Below are positions 9,437 through 18,125 of a DNA stretch of 32,157 nt, piece by piece. The DNA comes from Oscillospiraceae bacterium (lineage in GTDB: Bacteria > Bacillota > Clostridia > Oscillospirales > CAG-272), in the NCBI GenBank assembly GCA_015064125.1, contig SVSV01000008.1, forward strand, positions 1 through 32,157. The letters run 5' to 3'. The notes beneath the pieces were generated by a model that ran no database searches, had not been told where the DNA came from, and saw only the letters and a program-made list of their open reading frames with translations. Each line of letters begins with the position of its first letter. Position 1 is the first letter of the stretch. A program made the translations under genes and the position numbers.

Positions 9437-9450
9437 CTTGCCTTGGCAAG
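9437..9450. promoter_or_regulatory. Perfect palindrome at the start of the glycan operon (candidate operator)
   Basis: CTTGCC-TT-GGCAAG is a perfect 14-bp inverted repeat, 16 bases downstream of the -10 box at 9467-9472, where a repressor would block initiation or early elongation. No regulator gene lies beside the operon, so the binding protein is unknown. Confidence 0.5.
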
Positions 9451-9466
9451 AGGTACATCTACCCTC

Positions 9467-9494
9467 ATCATACCAAAAAACACGGGTTTGTCAA
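9467..9494 (-). promoter_or_regulatory. Sigma-A promoter of the glycan hydrolase operon
   Basis: On the minus strand there is TTGACA (9489-9494), a 16-base spacer and TATGAT (9467-9472) preceded by TGG. It lies about 70 bases upstream of the start codon at 9398. Confidence 0.8.
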
Positions 9495-9798
9495 GCGCCC
9501 CTTATTCAAATAGTAAAAATGCGCATAAATATAGTTAAAATCGAGCATAAACAGCGTCTTTATCATACAACAAAGTTCAAGGCTTAACATAATATATTTT
9601 CAGATAAATTTAAATTATCTGTTTGTCACCGGGAGCGGGAAAAATTCTTGCAGCAAGGTAGAAAATGAGGGACGCGGGTTACAAATGCAAACAAAAATTT
9701 CCAATACGGCCACTTGAAAATCCTTAAATTACAGCTGAAAATCACAGTTTTTTCTTGAAATGCAACCGCGTGTTGCGAAAAGTTCAAAGCAAAGTTGA
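9495..9798. other. AT-rich intergenic region between divergent promoters
   Basis: About 300 bases with no convincing gene; the 62-codon minus-strand ORF here lacks coding character. It holds a palindrome at 9601-9621 and a smaller inverted repeat, GCAAC-CGCGT-GTTGC, at 9762-9776, just upstream of the glmS -35 box. Both could be regulator sites. Confidence 0.6.
9601..9621. promoter_or_regulatory. AT-rich palindrome, candidate operator
   Basis: CAGATAA-ATTTAAA-TTATCTG has perfect 7-bp arms around a 7-base centre. It lies between the divergent rhamnosidase and glmS promoters, so it could serve either. Confidence 0.35.
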
Positions 9799-9827
9799 TT
9801 GCATCAAGCGACAAGATCTGCTATAAT
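9799..9827 (+). promoter_or_regulatory. Sigma-A promoter of glmS
   Basis: TTGCAT (9799-9804), a 17-base spacer and TATAAT (9822-9827) with an extended TGC. The implied leader is about 120 bases and contains none of the conserved core of the glmS ribozyme. Confidence 0.8.
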
Positions 9828-9952
9828 ATTCTAAAATCTTACAATAGGGAATTGCTTTTTAAAGCCATGCTCGGATTTTTATGCCGACTAAAAATAGGCT
9901 ATTAGAAAAAAGCAGCCCACGACCGCAATGAACAGTAAAAGGAGAAAAACCT

Positions 9953-11785
9953 ATGTGTGGTATTATCGGCTATACAGGTACAAGATCTGTCCTGCCCATT
10001 CTGCTGGAGGGACTTTCTACCCTCGAATACAGAGGCTATGATTCTGCGGGTGTTGCAGTACATCAAAACGGACTGCAAACGGTGAAAAGCAAGGGGCGTC
10101 TTGCACTGCTTGAGGAAAAGCTGCAGGCAAGAGCGCATCTTGAGGCCGCTACCTGCGGCATCGGTCACACACGCTGGGCTACGCATGGCGAGCCCTCTGA
10201 CCAGAATTCGCACCCTCACGGCACCGATCGTCTGGCGCTGGTGCACAACGGCATCATTGAAAACTATCTGGAAATTGCCGCGTTTCTTGTGGAGCAGGGC
10301 TATACCTTTTCTTCCCAAACGGACACGGAATCCGCGGCAAAGCTGCTCGATTATCATTACGCAAAAAGCGGCGATCCGCAAGAGGCTATTTTCAAAACCC
10401 TTGCTATGCTGCGCGGCTCGTATGCTCTTGGCATTTGCTTTGCCGATTATCCCGAGCGCATTTATGCTGTTCGCAAGGATAATCCGCTGATCGTGGCGAA
10501 AACGCCCACGGGCGCGCTCATTGCCTCTGATGTTCCTGCTGTGCTGGCACACACCAACACCTATTGGCGCCCTGAGGAGGGCGTGCTTGCCGTTTTGGAA
10601 AAGGATGCCGTTCGCTTCTTCAAGAGCTCGGGCGAGGAGGTTTCTCAAAAGCAGGAATGTGTCGATTGGAATGTGGCGCAAGCACAAAAGGGCGGCTTTC
10701 CGCACTTTATGCTCAAGGAGATCCACGAGGAGCCGACTGCCATTTCTCAAACCGCTTCCGCTTATATGAAGGATGGATTGCCCCACTTCAATCTGGAGCT
10801 GCTTGACACGGATCGCCTGAAAGAATTTCGCGCCATCCATATCGTTGCCTGCGGCACGGCTATGCACGCCGGGTTAATTGGCAAAAGCGTTATCGAACAG
10901 CTTTGCCGTGTTCCTGTTTCCGTGGAGATCGCCAGTGAATTCCGCTACCGTGATCCTATTTTGCACGAGCAGGATCTGGTCATTTTGCTTTCGCAATCGG
11001 GCGAAACTGCCGATACGCTGGCCGCCCTGCGCCACGCTAAGGCAAACGGCGTGCATACGCTGGCTATCGTGAACGTGATCGGCTCTACGGTGGCACGCGA
11101 GGCAGACAGCGTGCTTTACACCTTAGCGGGCCCTGAAATTGCCGTTGCCAGCACCAAGGCTTACAGCGTGCAATGCACACTTCTTTATCTTTTGGCGTTG
11201 CGCCTTGGATTGGTTAACGGTAAATTAAGTGCCCAAACGGTACGTGAAATTTGTGAGAAGCTACGCGTACAGGTTCCCGCTGCCGTTGAGGAGGTGCTGA
11301 AGAGCTGTGATAAGGTGCGCGCTGCCGCTGAGAAAGTGGTTGATGCAGAGCATATGTTTTATATCGGGCGCGGTGTCGATTGTGCGCTTTGCACTGAGGC
11401 CTCGCTCAAGCTCAAGGAAATTTCCTATATCCACAGCGAAGCCTATGCGGCCGGTGAGCTGAAGCACGGTACCATATCGCTTGTCGTGGACGGGACGCCT
11501 GTTGTGGCGCTTTCTACCGTTTCAAGCGTTGCCGAAAAGATGCTGTCAGGTATTCGTGAGGTTGCCTCGCGTGGCGCAAAGATTCTTTGCGTGACCACCA
11601 AGCAGATCAGCGAGCAATATGACCTGCCTGCCGATATCCATCTTGTTTTGCCCGAGATCGACGAGCTGCTGGCTCCTTTTCCTGCCATTTGCGTCATGCA
11701 GCTGCTGGCGTATTACGTGTCCGCCCTGAAGGGCCTCGACGTGGATAAGCCCCGTAATCTCGCGAAATCCGTGACGGTAGAATAA
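9953..11785 (+). CDS. glmS: Glutamine--fructose-6-phosphate aminotransferase (isomerizing)
   Basis: The enzyme makes glucosamine 6-phosphate from fructose 6-phosphate and glutamine, the first committed step towards UDP-GlcNAc for peptidoglycan, in the cytoplasm. The 610-residue length is standard. It starts MCGIIGYTG with the N-terminal nucleophile Cys2 of the Ntn glutaminase domain, followed by EYRGYDSAG and GHTRWATHG. Two SIS sugar-isomerase domains follow (about 290-430 and 460-600), with CGTAMHAG and LLSQSGETADT. The C-terminus DKPRNLAKSVTVE is the family signature. An AAAGGAG site precedes the ATG. It is a single-gene unit with its own promoter and a strong terminator. Many Bacillota control glmS with a self-cleaving ribozyme; none is seen here. 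Confidence 0.97.
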   Translation: MCGIIGYTGTRSVLPILLEGLSTLEYRGYDSAGVAVHQNGLQTVKSKGRLALLEEKLQARAHLEAATCGIGHTRWATHGEPSDQNSHPHGTDRLALVHNGIIENYLEIAAFLVEQGYTFSSQTDTESAAKLLDYHYAKSGDPQEAIFKTLAMLRGSYALGICFADYPERIYAVRKDNPLIVAKTPTGALIASDVPAVLAHTNTYWRPEEGVLAVLEKDAVRFFKSSGEEVSQKQECVDWNVAQAQKGGFPHFMLKEIHEEPTAISQTASAYMKDGLPHFNLELLDTDRLKEFRAIHIVACGTAMHAGLIGKSVIEQLCRVPVSVEIASEFRYRDPILHEQDLVILLSQSGETADTLAALRHAKANGVHTLAIVNVIGSTVAREADSVLYTLAGPEIAVASTKAYSVQCTLLYLLALRLGLVNGKLSAQTVREICEKLRVQVPAAVEEVLKSCDKVRAAAEKVVDAEHMFYIGRGVDCALCTEASLKLKEISYIHSEAYAAGELKHGTISLVVDGTPVVALSTVSSVAEKMLSGIREVASRGAKILCVTTKQISEQYDLPADIHLVLPEIDELLAPFPAICVMQLLAYYVSALKGLDVDKPRNLAKSVTVE

Positions 11786-11830
11786 CCGCTTACGTCAATA
11801 GGCTGATCATATGCGTGAAAAACGCAACTA

Positions 11831-11872
11831 AAAAGGCGAGCGGGTCACCGAATGGTGACCCGCTCGCCTTTT
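11831..11872 (+). terminator. Strong intrinsic terminator of glmS
   Basis: A perfect 19-bp stem (AAAAGGCGAGCGGGTCACC and its complement) with a GAAT loop, ending in TTTT. Confidence 0.93.
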
Positions 11873-11914
11873 GCGATCTCCCCGGATTGTTGCCGCAAAT
11901 TTGATTTTTAAATT

Positions 11915-11950
11915 TTTTTATTTTATATTTACTTTTTATTTTATATTTAC
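11915..11950 (+). repeat. 18-bp perfect tandem duplication upstream of a promoter
   Basis: The AT-rich unit TTTTTATTTTATATTTAC occurs twice in direct succession (11915-11932 and 11933-11950); the second copy supplies most of the -35 box of the next promoter. It may act as an UP-like element or be simple slippage. Confidence 0.8.
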
Positions 11951-11974
11951 AAATTGATTTCAGGATGTTATACT
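11946..11974 (+). promoter_or_regulatory. Sigma-A promoter upstream of the ceramidase-like pseudogene
   Basis: TTTACA (11946-11951), a 17-base spacer and TATACT (11969-11974) with an extended TGT. It may now drive the arabinofuranosidase gene downstream, since no terminator lies between them. Confidence 0.7.
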
Positions 11975-12009
11975 TAGCATAGGTCATATTACCAGAGGAA
12001 TCTTTATGT

Positions 12010-12394
12010 ATGAAAGCAGGATTTGCAGAGGTTGAATACACACCGATAAAGGGCTTTATGCCCGGAGAATTTGATGCCTACTATGCCAAGGGGCGTACAC
12101 ACCTTTGCAGGCAAACGCCGCAGCGTTTACAAGCAATGAATAAACGGTAATTCTCATTTCCGCCGACCATCTGATGTTCTCCAATAGCTACGCAAATGCG
12201 ATCCGTAGCCAAATCGCAGAGCAAACGGGTGTGCCGATCGATAACGTGCTGCTTGCTGCTTCGCATACGCATATGGGCCCCTCCTTGGATATACCTTGCT
12301 GGAAATCTCCCGCTGAGCCCGAGATCGCTCAGGCGGTGGCACTACTGAGGAACGTACCCCTATCATAGAATTTGTCGAAAAATATTCGAGTTGA
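12010..12394 (+). pseudogene. Degraded neutral/alkaline ceramidase N-terminal-like gene
   Basis: An AGAGGA site precedes ATG 12010, which opens MKAGFAEVEYTPIKGFMPG, the typical N-terminus of proteins with a neutral/alkaline non-lysosomal ceramidase N-terminal-type domain. The frame is lost near 12090. The +1 frame then reads PLQANAAAFTSNE, hits a TAA, and continues as TVILISADHLMFSNSYAN and on to NVLLAASHTHMGP, the conserved metal-site region of the family. Near 12340 the sequence jumps frame again to EERTPIIEFVEKYSS and a stop at 12392. At least two frame changes, one stop and a large internal loss (the family is usually over 400 residues) make it non-functional. The intact promoter and ribosome site suggest recent decay. 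Confidence 0.8.
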
Positions 12395-12410
12395 TATTTG
12401 GCGTTATCAA
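12391..12410. promoter_or_regulatory. Inverted repeat just upstream of the arabinofuranosidase gene
   Basis: TTGATA and TATCAA arms flank an 8-base centre, about 25 bases before the start codon. It could be an operator or an RNA hairpin next to the ribosome site. Confidence 0.35.
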
Positions 12411-12428
12411 TCAACAAAGAAAGGATAA

Positions 12429-13925
<1,497 letters not shown>

Positions 13926-13949
13926 CCCCGATGAAAGAGTATGCTTAAG

Positions 13950-13992
13950 GGGCAGGCACCTAACGGTTTCCGTGAGGTGCCTGCCCTTTTTT
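13950..13992 (+). terminator. Intrinsic terminator of the arabinofuranosidase gene
   Basis: GGGCAGGCACCT pairs with AGGTGCCTGCCC around an inner ACGG/CCGT stem, followed by six T. On the minus strand the stem is not followed by a T run, so it is weak for the convergent dehydrogenase operon. Confidence 0.9.
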
Positions 13993-14001
13993 GGTTTGCT
14001 A

Positions 14002-15099
14002 TTATTTTACCAAAAGGGTTTTGACGTTTTTCTGAGATTTGGCATAGGCGATCGCCTTGTTGATCTCGGTGACCTTGAAGCACGTGCCCAGCTCCTTGAT
14101 TTTCTCGTGCAGCTCGGTGTGGGTTGACAAAAAGTCAAGATAAATGCCGACGTCACACATAGAGTACTGCGAGGAGCCGATGATATGCAGAGCCTTGAAG
14201 GTGATGAGCTGGGGCTGGATCGCGATCTCGCCCGAGGCGCTGTACTGACCGGGAACCAGATAAACACCTCTGTTTCGAAGAATATCCATGCCCTGCACGA
14301 CTGCGGCAGGTGCACCCGAGCATTCGATCGTGAGATCGACACCAAGCCCACCGTTTTCTGCTTGCAGTGCCTTCGTGACAGCCTCAACGCCCTCACGGGT
14401 GAGATTAAAGACCTTATCGGCACCGATCGCGAGGGCTGTGTTCTCTCTTGTGGTGTCGTTGCCGGCGGTGATGGCATAGACGGTCTTCACGCCCAGTGCC
14501 TTCAGATACATCACGGCAAAGGTGCCAACGGGGCCAAGGCCCTGTACCACGGCCACGTTGATGCTTGAGAAATCAACGTCCGCTTTTTTTGCCAGCTCAC
14601 AGGCGTGAATGGCCGTGGGGCCGGGGCAGGCAAAGGTGGCGGCAACTCTGGGGTCGATGCTCGCGGGAATTTTCACGAGATTTGACAGGGGCGTGTAGTT
14701 CACCTCGGCATAGCCACCGTAAAGATAGGGGGCCACGTCAATGCTGCCGCCGTTGGTGACCTGCATATTGACGCAGTTGGCATCGTCGCCGTTTTTGCAA
14801 AGAATACATTCCCCGCAAGGAATGGCAATATCGGCAATGACGTGATCGCCAATGGCAAGGCCGTATTTTGCGCCCTCTTTTTCATCAAGATCGGTAATTC
14901 TGCCAACGAATTCGTGGCCGATCACCGTCGGGGGGTTAATGGCCAGCTTGCCGTTGTGGAAATGCAGGTCGGTGCCGCAAATACCGCTGGCGACCAGCTC
15001 CATTTGTCCATATCCCTTGGGGGTAGGTGTGATCTCAAATTCACGCACCTCAAAATCCTTGTGCGGCCCCATAAAAACAGCTGCTTTTGCTTTCATCAT
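14002..15099 (-). CDS. Zinc-dependent medium-chain dehydrogenase (sorbitol/threonine dehydrogenase type)
   Basis: The 365-residue product is an MDR-family NAD(P)-dependent alcohol or polyol dehydrogenase. Catalytic zinc ligands are seen as Cys41 in SGICGTDLH and His62-Glu63 in GHEFVG. The structural zinc site is Cys95, Cys98, Cys101 and Cys109 (CGECILC...NC). The dinucleotide-binding loop reads GLGPVG in place of the usual GxGxxG. It is the last gene of the glycyl-radical operon, 6 bases after the activase stop, so it probably oxidises the substrate precursor or reduces the product of that enzyme. The substrate cannot be read from sequence. Two adjacent ATG codons make the start ambiguous by one residue. 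Confidence 0.9.
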   Translation of the reverse strand: MMKAKAAVFMGPHKDFEVREFEITPTPKGYGQMELVASGICGTDLHFHNGKLAINPPTVIGHEFVGRITDLDEKEGAKYGLAIGDHVIADIAIPCGECILCKNGDDANCVNMQVTNGGSIDVAPYLYGGYAEVNYTPLSNLVKIPASIDPRVAATFACPGPTAIHACELAKKADVDFSSINVAVVQGLGPVGTFAVMYLKALGVKTVYAITAGNDTTRENTALAIGADKVFNLTREGVEAVTKALQAENGGLGVDLTIECSGAPAAVVQGMDILRNRGVYLVPGQYSASGEIAIQPQLITFKALHIIGSSQYSMCDVGIYLDFLSTHTELHEKIKELGTCFKVTEINKAIAYAKSQKNVKTLLVK

Positions 15100-15105
15100 T
15101 ATTTC

Positions 15106-15870
15106 CTACCTTTCTATTTTTACTGAAAAATATGTTTTATAAATTGCTTCGATTTCACCAAGCTCCTCTTTTGTGAGAGGATGCTGTGCCCGATAGGGAT
15201 AGTCAAGCCCCATGGCCTCGTATTTCGCGCTCCCCAGTCGGTGAAAGGGCAACAGGTCAACGTGCTTTGTCGAAAGCTCCCGCAGGCACTCGCAAATGGC
15301 ATGTGTCGCCTGTGGCGAGGTATTAAAGCCCGGGATCAGGGGGATGCGAATGAAAACCGTCATACGGTCCTCGCGCAGTCGCCGAAGATTGTCAACAACG
15401 CGCGACAGATCACCGCCGATCTCGCTGTATTTTTGTGCGTCTGACGTTTTGAAATCAAACAAATAGCCCGTTACAAAGGGATTTAGCTCCTGAAAAAGGG
15501 CGTACGGCACGCACCCTGCGGTGTCTACCAGAAGCGATACGCCGTTTTCCCGTAACGTCCGTGCCAGCGGCACAAGCCTTGCTGCTTGCAGCATCGCCTC
15601 GCCACCCGAAAAGGTCACGCCGCCGTTGCTTTCGTCAAAAAAGGCTTTGTCCTCCAAAAGCTCAGGCAGGAGCTCTTCTGCCGACAAAAGCTGTCCGAGC
15701 ACCTCGGTCTTGTTCGTGGCGCGGTAGTGAAGGGAAACGGGCTCCCCACTTAGGTTTTCGGGATTGTGGCACCAGGGGCAGCGCAGGTTGCAGCCCTTGA
15801 AGAATACGGTGGTGCGGATCCCCTCGCCGTCCCCCACGGAAAAATGCTGGATCTTTGAGATATTGAGCAT
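15106..15870 (-). CDS. Glycyl-radical enzyme activating protein (radical SAM)
   Basis: The 254-residue activase uses S-adenosylmethionine and a [4Fe-4S] cluster to abstract hydrogen from the catalytic glycine of the partner enzyme. The radical-SAM cluster motif is Cys27-x3-Cys31-x2-Cys34 (CNLRCPWC), preceded by DGEGIRTTVFFKGC. The SAM-binding GGE motif appears as TFSGGEAMLQ, and further conserved parts are VDTAG and FIRIPLIPGFN. The short form, without the Cys-rich ferredoxin-like insertion of many choline- or glycerol-type activases, resembles PflA in length. It starts 3 bases after the enzyme's stop codon with its GCAGGAG site inside the enzyme gene, so the two are translationally coupled. 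This pairing makes it the dedicated activase of the neighbouring enzyme. Confidence 0.95.
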   Translation of the reverse strand: MLNISKIQHFSVGDGEGIRTTVFFKGCNLRCPWCHNPENLSGEPVSLHYRATNKTEVLGQLLSAEELLPELLEDKAFFDESNGGVTFSGGEAMLQAARLVPLARTLRENGVSLLVDTAGCVPYALFQELNPFVTGYLFDFKTSDAQKYSEIGGDLSRVVDNLRRLREDRMTVFIRIPLIPGFNTSPQATHAICECLRELSTKHVDLLPFHRLGSAKYEAMGLDYPYRAQHPLTKEELGEIEAIYKTYFSVKIER

Positions 15871-15873
15871 AGC

Positions 15874-17976
15874 TTACTCCTGCTGGGTGCGGTTTAAAAT
15901 ATCGAGCTGCACGTCCTTTTCAAGGGTCACGTAGAATGCAGAAAAGCCCGAGACGCGCACAACCAGATTTTGGTATTTTTCGGGATGGTCTATCGCGTCC
16001 ATCAGTGTTTCGCGCGAGGTGGCATTGATCTGGATCTCCTGCCCGCCCTGCTTAAAATAGGTCTTGATCAGCGCCATCAGCTTTTTGCGCTTTTCTGCGT
16101 CAAACATAGAAGGGGAAAACTTTTGGTTTACCACGCTGCCGCAGGCGACCTTGGTGTAATCGGGCCTCGAGAGGCTGATCAGGGTGGAGGTGGCGCCTCG
16201 GGTATCCCGTCCGTAGGTGGGAGAAGCGGCATCGGAGAGGGGCTCACCGCGCAATCTGCCGTCGGGGGTGGCGTTGATGATCCTGCCTGCGTAAATATTG
16301 CTGATGTTGGCGGCTGCCGCAATATAGATGCCGCCACCGTCACGGGTCTTATGCTTGGCAAACAAAGCGCTGAGGCACTCAATAAACCACACGGCATATT
16401 TGTCAGCAAAAGCATCGTTGTTGCCGTATTTCGGTGCAGCCAACAGCTTTTGGCGCAGCTCCCCGTATCCCTCAAAGTTGGCATTCATGGCATCTCGGAG
16501 GTCAGCAAGCGTTGCGGCGTGATCGACAAATACCACCTTTTCAATGGCGGCAAGCGAATCGGCAACCGTGCCGATCCCCATCACCGCCGCGCCGTGAACG
16601 GAGGGGTAAATGCTGCCGCCGCAGTTGAGGTCAAGCCCTCTTTCAATACAGCCCTCGCAAAAGCAGGATAAAAACGGCTCGGCGAAAAAGGCCTGATTGA
16701 TGGCATCGTTCGATGCGTTAAATCTGAACACATATTCGTCAACGCCAAAGGCAAGCTGCTTTTCAAAGGCGGCCATAAAGTCGCCTATTGAGGTGATATC
16801 CTCAAGTCTGCAAGGCTCAAGCCCCAGCGACTGATTGGTGGCGCTCATGCCGTTGTTGAAAATATAATCAAAAAATCGCGGGGTGTCAAAGCGCCCGTCG
16901 GACCACGGCGGCTGTTTGCCTGTGATGAAGTTTTCAATACAGCCTACCATAGAATAATTGTAGACGTCCTCATCGGCATAGCCGTATTTTTTCAGCGCGG
17001 CAATATTCACGTCATCGTTCATAATGGCGGGATATCCAAGCCCCGTGCCGATGGTTTCAAGACATTCGTCCAAAAAATCGTCTGGGGTGCTTTGCGTATA
17101 GCGCAGTGAGAGATTGGGGCCGGGGACGTTGCAATTTCTGACTGCACGCAGAATGCAGCGGCTGAGGGGATTTACCTCGCACTTGCCGCTTTTGCTTTGC
17201 CCGCCGATGCAGATATTGATGGTGTCGTTTTGAAGCTTGATGAAAACGTTTTCCAAAAGCTCAATGGCAAACGCGTCGCTTAAGGCCTGCTTTTCAATAT
17301 CCGACTTGTAAAAGGGATACAGATATTGGTCAAGGCGACCGAGTGCCATGGCACGCCGTCCCTCCATCGAAAAGGCCAGATGGCAAAACCATACCAGCTG
17401 AAGCGCCTCGGGGAAGCTTGCGGGCGGGCCGCTCAGAATGGCGCGGCAATTGTCGGTGATAAACTGCAAGCGCTGCGCGTCAAGATCGGGGGAGCCCTTC
17501 AGTGCTTCGGCCCGAAGCATATAATTTTCGATCATTTTTGAAAAGCCGCATAGGCTTTTTCGCATGGCCTTAAGTGTCGCGGTCCTTTCAGGGTCGCCTT
17601 GATGTACCTCCAGCGATGCTTCGATCTCGCCGATCATACCGGGCAGACCTGTGCGAAGAATATGGCTGTAATCGGGGGCATAGTGGTCTTTGTTGGTGAT
17701 AAAGCTTCTCTGAGAGAATTTATCCACCAGGCCCCTCGCGTAATTCAGCACAAGCGCGCTTTCATCACAAAACAAAGATGCTTGGTTTCCTGCTATCCAC
17801 TCGCTTTTAAGAATAACGGGCACGGGGACCGCAAACAGGGAGTAAATGCCGTTTGCACGCAGGGTGGCATAATCGGCACTAAGATCCTCCTTGTAGCCCA
17901 AATAGCGGAAATAATACGGCGCATAGGTGCCGCTGTTTTGCTTTAATTCCTCATTTAAGCTTTCAAACAGCTTCAT
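15874..17976 (-). CDS. Glycyl-radical enzyme of unassigned substrate (PFL-like family)
   Basis: The 700-residue oxygen-sensitive radical enzyme has the C-terminal glycyl-radical loop VRVSGFSAFYV, with the radical glycine at about Gly677, and the active-site thiyl cysteine Cys346 in SMVGCIENF. The GC[V/I]E form, with Glu348 as possible base, is that of the dehydratase and C-X lyase branch, not of pyruvate formate-lyase (adjacent cysteines) or benzylsuccinate-type synthases. Asn follows where many characterised lyases have Pro. At 700 residues it is shorter than most characterised members (about 760-850). I start at 17976 (MKLFESL), 7 bases after GGAGG; the ORF-track start sits almost on top of that site. 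Its own promoter is divergent from an AraC regulator. No microcompartment genes are nearby. Confidence 0.92.
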   Translation of the reverse strand: MKLFESLNEELKQNSGTYAPYYFRYLGYKEDLSADYATLRANGIYSLFAVPVPVILKSEWIAGNQASLFCDESALVLNYARGLVDKFSQRSFITNKDHYAPDYSHILRTGLPGMIGEIEASLEVHQGDPERTATLKAMRKSLCGFSKMIENYMLRAEALKGSPDLDAQRLQFITDNCRAILSGPPASFPEALQLVWFCHLAFSMEGRRAMALGRLDQYLYPFYKSDIEKQALSDAFAIELLENVFIKLQNDTINICIGGQSKSGKCEVNPLSRCILRAVRNCNVPGPNLSLRYTQSTPDDFLDECLETIGTGLGYPAIMNDDVNIAALKKYGYADEDVYNYSMVGCIENFITGKQPPWSDGRFDTPRFFDYIFNNGMSATNQSLGLEPCRLEDITSIGDFMAAFEKQLAFGVDEYVFRFNASNDAINQAFFAEPFLSCFCEGCIERGLDLNCGGSIYPSVHGAAVMGIGTVADSLAAIEKVVFVDHAATLADLRDAMNANFEGYGELRQKLLAAPKYGNNDAFADKYAVWFIECLSALFAKHKTRDGGGIYIAAAANISNIYAGRIINATPDGRLRGEPLSDAASPTYGRDTRGATSTLISLSRPDYTKVACGSVVNQKFSPSMFDAEKRKKLMALIKTYFKQGGQEIQINATSRETLMDAIDHPEKYQNLVVRVSGFSAFYVTLEKDVQLDILNRTQQE

Positions 17977-18012
17977 AGGCATACCTCCTCTTTGATGAAT
18001 GAGCCTGATTTC

Positions 18013-18041
18013 ATTTTACTGCTGCAGGCGGCAGGCGTCAA
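18013..18041 (-). promoter_or_regulatory. Promoter of the glycyl-radical operon with a direct repeat in its spacer
   Basis: Minus strand: TTGACG (18036-18041), a 17-base spacer and TAAAAT (18013-18018). The spacer region holds a tandem GCAGGCG-GCAGGCG (18024-18037, plus-strand reading), a possible site for the divergent AraC protein. Unlike most promoters here it lacks the extended TGn, which fits activator dependence. Confidence 0.7.
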
Positions 18042-18060
18042 TAAACAAAAATAAAAAATC

Positions 18061-18089
18061 TTGACAAAATTAATATAAAGTGCTATCAT
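18061..18089 (+). promoter_or_regulatory. Sigma-A promoter of the araC-type regulator
   Basis: TTGACA (18061-18066), a 17-base spacer and TATCAT (18084-18089) with an extended TGC. It is back to back with the operon promoter, only 19 bases separating the two -35 boxes. Confidence 0.8.
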
Positions 18090-18125
18090 AAACCTAAGGA
18101 CATACCAAAAACAGAGGTGCTTATC

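Noticed and set aside
9489-9500. AGCGCC near 9494, a possible start of a glmS ribozyme
   Set aside because: None of the other conserved core segments follows, and it lies upstream of the glmS promoter.
9626-9814. 62-codon minus-strand ORF in the glmS upstream region
   Set aside because: No ribosome site or recognisable motif; it overlaps the glmS promoter.
9902-10867. 321-codon minus-strand ORF opposite glmS
   Set aside because: It is antisense to a certain glmS gene and resembles no protein.
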